Shown: positions 58,291 to 64,000 of the stretch, in pieces
Position numbering within the stretch: the stretch's first letter is position 1
How the letters are laid out: each line of letters starts with the position of its first letter
From: Pseudoscleropodium purum
Taxonomy: Eukaryota; Streptophyta; Bryopsida; Hypnales; Brachytheciaceae
Assembly: GCA_963969395.1 (NCBI GenBank)
Contig: OZ017797.1
Span: forward strand, 25,606,001-25,670,000
Length of the DNA: 64,000 bases
Direction: 5' to 3'
The notes under the pieces: generated by a model
Told to the model about the DNA's origin: nothing
Seen by the model: only the letters and a program-made list of their open reading frames with translations
Databases searched by the model: none
Position numbers and translations under genes: made by a program

Positions 58291-58639
58291 TCAAATATCC
58301 TGAGAAATAGGAAGAACATGCAACTTGCCATCAACTCTTGTTTCAAAGGGCTCACCATCTAATTGTGCACATCTTCAAAGATGCAAAGTCTCAAAACATG
58401 TCTTTTTCCACGTGGAGATCTCTTGTTGGCCATTGGATTAAAGCCTAGAAGATATCATATTTTCAATCAAAAAAAGAGCAACTTTTGCCCCTTTTTATGT
58501 GTGTATAAATTAAGAGTTTATTCATTTTGAGTCCCAAATGAAGTTCAAATCAATTTTAAATCATTTTCAATTTGGACAATAGAGGACACTTGTTTTCTTC
58601 AATGGATTGAAATAGTTAATGAGGCAATATTAATAGTTT

Positions 58640-59150
58640 TTGAAGGATATTTCATATTCTTGCTTGGTCAATCTTCATTGGTTTTCTATATTAAAGTATG
58701 CCTTTCAAAAATTTAATATTTTTATCTTGTAGAAGTACATATCCAAAATTTAACTTCATTTTTTTCATATTAGAAAACAAAAAAATAAATTTTATATGGG
58801 TTTTTAAAAGAAATATCTGAGTAAAAAATTCATAGTAGTTACGTAAATGACTAATGTGGTATGAAGTTCTTAGAAATAATGGAGATGATAGTGAGAAACA
58901 TCATGGTGTAATTGCCCATACATTTGGTATACTTTTTGACCTCACACCAAGAGAAATTCAATAGAAAAGTTCAAAAAGTGGTATAATTTAGGATCTCAAG
59001 ATTTTTGTCACAATAATTATAATTTTTTACAAATTTGGAAAAAAAATCAAAACGGAATGAAAGGTTATATTGTTGGAGCTACATTCTCGTAGTTAAGCTT
59101 GAAAACAATTAAAATCAAGAACTCTATGAAATTTATATATGACGTTTTAG
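58640..59150 (+). repeat. Dispersed repeat R4 copy, left part
   Basis: Collinear with the first part of 32960-33720; interrupted at 59151 by a hAT-type MITE. Confidence 0.75.
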
Positions 59151-59443
59151 CAGGGTTGACACGATGTCCAGACGCAAACATCAGGACGTGGACGTTGTGT
59201 CCGCAACGTCCGCTGACATTTGCGGTCCCGGCGGACGCAGTGTCCGCTTGTCCCCCGTCCGCCCGTCCGCCCGATTACGGCCGTCCGATCGACGCGCGGA
59301 CTGATCTGGTCCGCACGATCTGGGCGTTCGCCTCGGGCCATCCGCCCCGCCCGTCCGCTTTCCGACGATGGTCGGGACGCTGCGTCTGGACGTTCGGAAA
59401 ACGGACGCTATTTTGGGGCGGACGTTGAGATTCGTCAACCCTG
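59151..59443. mobile_element. GC-rich hAT-type MITE, second complete copy
   Basis: CAGGGTTGACACGATGTCCA at the left and GTCAACCCTG at the right; 293 bp. Flanks are CGTTTTAG (59143-59150) and CTTTTTAG (59444-59451), an 8-bp duplication with one mismatch. The body is collinear with 47740-48030 ('ggtccgcacgatctgggcg' in both). The uninterrupted R4 copy at 32960-33720 shows the empty site. Confidence 0.9.
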
Positions 59444-59451
59444 CTTTTTAG

Positions 59452-60380
59452 TATACCTTTTGGATTTGGTTTGCCTTTTAACACTTCAAAGCCCAACAAC
59501 TTTTTGACAATGGAGGTTTTCAAAGAATCATCCCACTTTGATATTTTTTTCCACATGGATGTGCTTGAATATTTTAATTATAACAATTTTGGGTGATCAA
59601 CTTTATAAGCAAAATATATAGCTTTTGGTGAAGAAAAATGATAAGAAGATGAATAATGCTTTCTCCCCCTTGATAAGAAAAATTGTATTGGAATTTAAGG
59701 CAAATTTAATATTTTAAAAAATCTCTCATTTTCTTATACATTTTCAAACATAAGAAAATGAAGGAATAGAAAGCCAAAACAAACCAAATTAGATTCTATA
59801 AAAAATTTAAAAATTTATATAGGCATCAATTTTGGAAACTTAATAAATAGTATTACTATCATATTGTTAAGAATATCTTCAAAAAATTTGGAATCATATT
59901 AAGTATTTTTGTAGTCTTAATCACATGAGATTGAACTTTTATTTTTTAAATTGCATAATATATATATTTTATTTTATTTTATCTAGGATCAGTTTATTTG
60001 TGTAATATATAGATTAGAACTGTTGAAGAAAATGGTTTTTTTCATCCCTACTATTCCTTTCATTGTAAACTAATTATATTTGTTCTTTTTTTTATTAGGC
60101 TACATTTCCTAAGATTTAATAGGGTGAAACAAATCTCAAAATCTGAAAATTTGAAAAAGACACACTATGCCTTCTTGGTTCTTAAAAGATGAAAGGTTTA
60201 ATTTCATCCTTGAAATTTATTAGAAGCAAGATTTTTTAGACTTTGGATGATTTTGAAGAAGCTTCTAGTATAGATTAAAAACATTTTTCATCCAAATTTT
60301 ATTAAAAAGTTGCTTGAAATTGTATTGAAGAATGGTGTTGGATTTTTTGTTGTAATCATTTCTTACTTTCTAAATGATAT
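59452..60380 (+). repeat. Dispersed repeat R4 copy, right part
   Basis: Resumes the R4 family after the MITE ('ggatttggtttgcc' compared with 'gggcttggtttgtc' at 33450) and ends near 'aaaagttgcttgaaattgta'. It is longer than the 33-kb copy, so it has probably taken further insertions. Confidence 0.55.
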
Positions 60381-62386
60381 AAGGGAATTCACACATCCAA
60401 AAATCATTGCGTGAATTATGGAAACTTCTTCTCCTTTTTATTTATTTGAATTTTAATAAATAAAAAGTCTATTTAAAATTTGGGTTCAACTAGTAATATT
60501 GAAGCCTCTTATGTCTTATTTTAAATCTTACTTTTTCATTTTTTTTCATTTTCTAAAATCGAATATGCTATTGCTATTTGAACTTTGAATCCACAACAAT
60601 GCATTAGAAAAATAATGAGCTTTGGTAAGGGCCCTTGGAAGCGTCATGCATAGTCTATTAATTTGAAGTGAATGGGCTTAGATAAAGTACTTAGATTTTG
60701 ACATAGAAATGTCACTACCATTGAGACTACCCTATGTGAAAAAATATAAACTAGATAATATGACTTAGTTAGCACATGGTACCATGATAGAGGTGTACTC
60801 TACATTCATTATTTCTGAATTTTCATTTAAAGCAAATATTTTTTTATTTTCATTTACAAGAAATACTCATAATGATGGAGTAGCAATTAGTTATAACAAA
60901 GTACTTGACCCATGAGCATCCCAATGCCTCAAATCTAGCCTCCAAAAACTGAAAAATTGCCCTATTGAACTATTATAATCTTTTCAATGGTATAGTCAAA
61001 TCATTTATAAGTCCATTTTTGTATAGCACTATGCCTATTTCCATTACCAATTGGTATGGTCAGTTTTTGTGAATCTCAGTTTAGGTGACAATTATTTTAT
61101 TTTATTTTATTTTTATTTTTAATATAACTGAAAGAAGATTTCATTACAAAACATAAAATACAAGGCACTAGCCACCACAGGTGGCCTAGTAAGGGACAAA
61201 GCTTGACAAACAACTAGCAAGGGTAGGAAACAAAGTGGAATTAAGGTGACAATTTGATTGGAATGAGTTTAGAAGGGCTTGGATTCCAATAAACATGCAT
61301 TGAGCTCTTTGCTCATATTGATGTTGTGGATGTTGAATGTGTCAATTAAAAGTCTGGAGTTGCAAGCCGCTTCATTTATGACAAGGTTGGTTGTAGCTTG
61401 TTCTGTAACTTAAACTCATCCTTCTCTAATTGCACATGTTTTGAAAAGATCCATTTGATCTCATGATGTGTACGCATCTGAGTGGACAACTTTGATGTGC
61501 TAAGTTGTAGACACATGTCAGAGTGCATTTAAAAAGACGAGTCTTTTAGAATTGCATATCTTATACAACCATCTTAAGAACCATATTTAGAAGAGATGAA
61601 ATAGATGAGTTTCAAGTGAGCTAATTGGCTACACTAAACCTCCAAAGTGTAGTGCTAACTTCATTTTGACGTGGAAACCTTCATTGACTATCACAGGCTT
61701 CAATAAAGCATATATATTATTGATCACTAGAAAATTGAGGGTAAGATCAACCAGAATAGAAGTTTAATCTTCAAGACTCTACTTGTCTACCAATAGATTT
61801 TGCAGATCAAATGCCAATTTTTTTTAATGGAAATTACATAAATGCTTGTTGCAAACTCAAAATGCCAATCCATTTGGCATTAAGTAAGAGATCAACAGGC
61901 ATTGCTTGTTATCTAGATTAGGCTTTTAAAAGATGTTTGCAACATTTAAGAATTCTTCAATCGATTGAATAGAAGAATGATTGCCATTACTTGCATGGGA
62001 CCCCTCTCAAAGCTTTAGTATTATATATAGTTTTGACAAATAATTCAATGGTTAGAATATTTACTAAAACAATTTCAAACATTCAAATACCATACATTCA
62101 GAAGTTAATTTCAAACCAACTTTACCAACCTTAGTCATTCAATGCAAACAAAGTAGATATTCTGCAATAATTTATACAACACTTTTGTAAATCAAGCCTT
62201 CTAAGTTAAAGTGACAAAACTACTTCCAAAGTAATTGGTTTCTTGTGCCAACACATACAAGAGTTAATTCAAAGGTATTACAAGCTTCTATATGGCTCAT
62301 TGCCATTGTATTATAGACAATAGATGTGGATTCTTGCCCTCTCAAATGTCCTATAGAACTAGGTTGTTTTCCTAGTCGGTTCAAGA
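60381..62386. other. AT-rich stretch, no gene
   Basis: No ORF of interest. A tttta-repeat run lies near 61095-61125. Nothing else is supported. Confidence 0.5.
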
Positions 62387-62582
62387 CACTATAAGAAATC
62401 TATATTTTAGATGACGGATTTTAGGTGACATTTAATGTAACAACCTATATTTTTATGTCAAAAATAATATCCGCCATAACATCTTGACATTATGGTGTAC
62501 ATTATTTTTGACATAAAAACATGGGTTGTTACATTAAATGTCACCTAAAATCCTTCATTTAAAGCATGGGTTTCTTATAGTA
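62387..62582. mobile_element. CACTA-type palindromic MITE, 196 bp
   Basis: Begins CACTATAAGAAATCTATATT and ends TTTCTTATAGTA. The whole element is nearly self-complementary (arms of about 90 bp, including 'taggtgacatttaatgtaac' and its complement). The last base, A instead of G, and flanks AGA/AAA suggest an old copy. Confidence 0.8.
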
Positions 62583-62779
62583 AAATTTTTACCCAACTTC
62601 CCAAAAGAAACTGGGACTCTCAAGTAGACAAGTCTATTATGACCCTGATCAACAATCTCAATATCTTATTACTATAATTTTATCAATAATAAAAGTGTCT
62701 TGTCGAGCTTCTATATACAAACGGTTTACAAAACATTTTGTGATGATGTACACCCAAAGGCGATGCCTCTATCTATTCT

Positions 62780-63400
62780 TTGTCTTTGAGGATTTTGCCT
62801 TCTTCTAGGCCTTATTCTTCTTGAACTTTTTTCCTTTAAGCCTTCATCTTGGCTTCCTCACAAATGCATGTTGATGTGTGTAGAGTGTAGTTCCTAGGGC
62901 ATTTGAAACCTCAAGCTCTAGAGCTTTGAGGCCAATCCCCACACTTACTTATCTTTATGTTTTGTGAGATTATATAGAAGCTTGCACATCTTGTGCACAT
63001 AGAAAAGGGGTGTGCAATACTTGAGACTCTTCCCTTCCACCACTCCATACTTTATCAAGTGTTGAAGCAAACGGAGACCCTTGTAGAGGATGGACATCAT
63101 GAGTTGGTTGGATTGGCATTTTCAAAACATGGCTATGAGAATGTGGAGGTCCATGAGGTTCAATTTGGGCATGAAGACATGGTCGAGGTTGAATTTATTA
63201 TTGATTTTGAACATGGCCTCCCAAAGGATGGAAAGGTGGTGCTTAGTTTCCAAATCCACTGCTATTGCAAAAAGTTTGAAGAAAACCATTGGTGTGTTTT
63301 TCCACTTGTTGAGGCCCCCTTCTTGATCCAAGAGCGATTGAAGATTCATGGATTGAATTAAAGAGAAAAGAAAAAGAAAAGACCCTAGGGAGTTAAAGCC
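62780..63400. repeat. Dispersed repeat R5 copy
   Basis: Parallel to 53191-53850. The 122-residue plus frame (62993-63361) and the 75-residue minus frame (63122-63349) both have partners in the other copy. On the minus strand both copies read 'HHLSIL.E.M.K.NNK..L.HVFMPKL', and also 'CKLLYNLTK'. I do not recognise the parent. Confidence 0.7.
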
Positions 63401-63628
63401 AAAAGAAATGAGGAGGGAATAGAGAAGAAACCTCAGGTGAAGGCAAGAGCAAAGAAGGTGAGAAGAATGAGAGGTCTCATGTTATTTATACTTTCAACAA
63501 TTAATGACAATATAAAAGTAAAGGCAATTATAAAAGTAAAGCCATGGATCTCCAATAATAATTATTAATGTAAAAATAATAGAAATTATTAATTAGACAT
63601 TTGGAACCAATCATAGTTGATGTAAAAA

Positions 63629-64000
63629 CACTACAAAAAAATGAAGGAATAAATGACTACGAAGATTGACTGCTATGCAATCATTACAGACATTGTTGAC
63701 TACAAAATGACTTGGGGTCTTTGTAGTCATAGTCGACAAGTCATTTTTATAAATGACTATAGGTGTATTATCACCATCCATTTTGGACTCAAATGAGGAC
63801 TTGGATGAAACAAGGGCTATATGAGGTGTTAAAGAAAATATGTTTAAAGAAATCAGTACTGAGGTGCTATGTGGAAAGCAATTTTGGATTGTATATGATG
63901 TGGACATCCATCTCAACAATCATTTTGTAGTTGCGCTCTAGTTTTGGCAGATCTATGAAAAATTTGATGTGGATATCCACGTCAATAGTAATTTTTTTTG
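63629..64000. mobile_element. Possible left end of a CACTA-like element, cut by window end
   Basis: CACTACAAAAAAATGAAGG at 63629 resembles the termini of the elements at 21398 and 47543. The following 'gactacgaag...ctttgtagtc' and 'tagtcatagtcgac' are locally self-complementary. The right end is outside the window or absent. Confidence 0.35.

Overview
The window reads as nuclear DNA of a land plant, most likely an early-diverging one (a bryophyte is my best guess). The genome is AT-rich, sparsely coding and heavily loaded with small transposons. The evidence is spliced genes with GT-AG introns and phase-consistent exons, plant-type non-autonomous transposons (hAT-like with 8-bp target duplications, CACTA-like, foldback), and a decayed nuclear copy of plastid rpoC1-rpoC2 whose wording (for example a rpoC2 start [16 protein letters not shown]) looks bryophyte-like. 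No tRNA, rRNA or CRISPR was found.

Layout. 1-3120: an intronless kinase-like ORF (1174-2508, with an in-frame continuation to 2631), set between GC-rich repeats. 4272-9077: short and 214-bp tandem repeats. The 214-bp array is split by a 3.3-kb element (5433-8734) with TGTCGCAGC/GCTGCGACA ends, a 5-bp CCTGG target duplication and a 554-residue ORF. 10915-16469: an 11-exon gene whose exons join in one frame (1235 codons). It encodes a ParB-like domain followed by a beta-class DNA methyltransferase-like domain with degenerate motifs. Two in-frame stops, each explicable by one C-to-T change, sit either side of one intron. 21398-22517: a CACTA-like element with a long internal hairpin. 23547-27597 (minus): an apparently intact 7-exon short-chain dehydrogenase/reductase gene whose first intron appears to begin with GC. 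38612-39763 (minus): a 383-residue ORF of unknown function. 40915-41961: the plastid-derived insertion. 47543-48030: a CACTA-type MITE with a GC-rich hAT-type MITE inserted at its edge; a second hAT-type copy is at 59151-59443. The rest is degenerate dispersed repeats.

The genes do not form an operon or an obvious pathway. Only the reductase looks like an ordinary intact host gene. The kinase-like and ParB-methyltransferase loci look recently broken or recoded. The 554- and 383-residue ORFs are probably transposon-associated. The ParB-methyltransferase fusion is the best candidate for an undescribed system. All exon models come from reading splice signals and phases by eye; no search or alignment was run.
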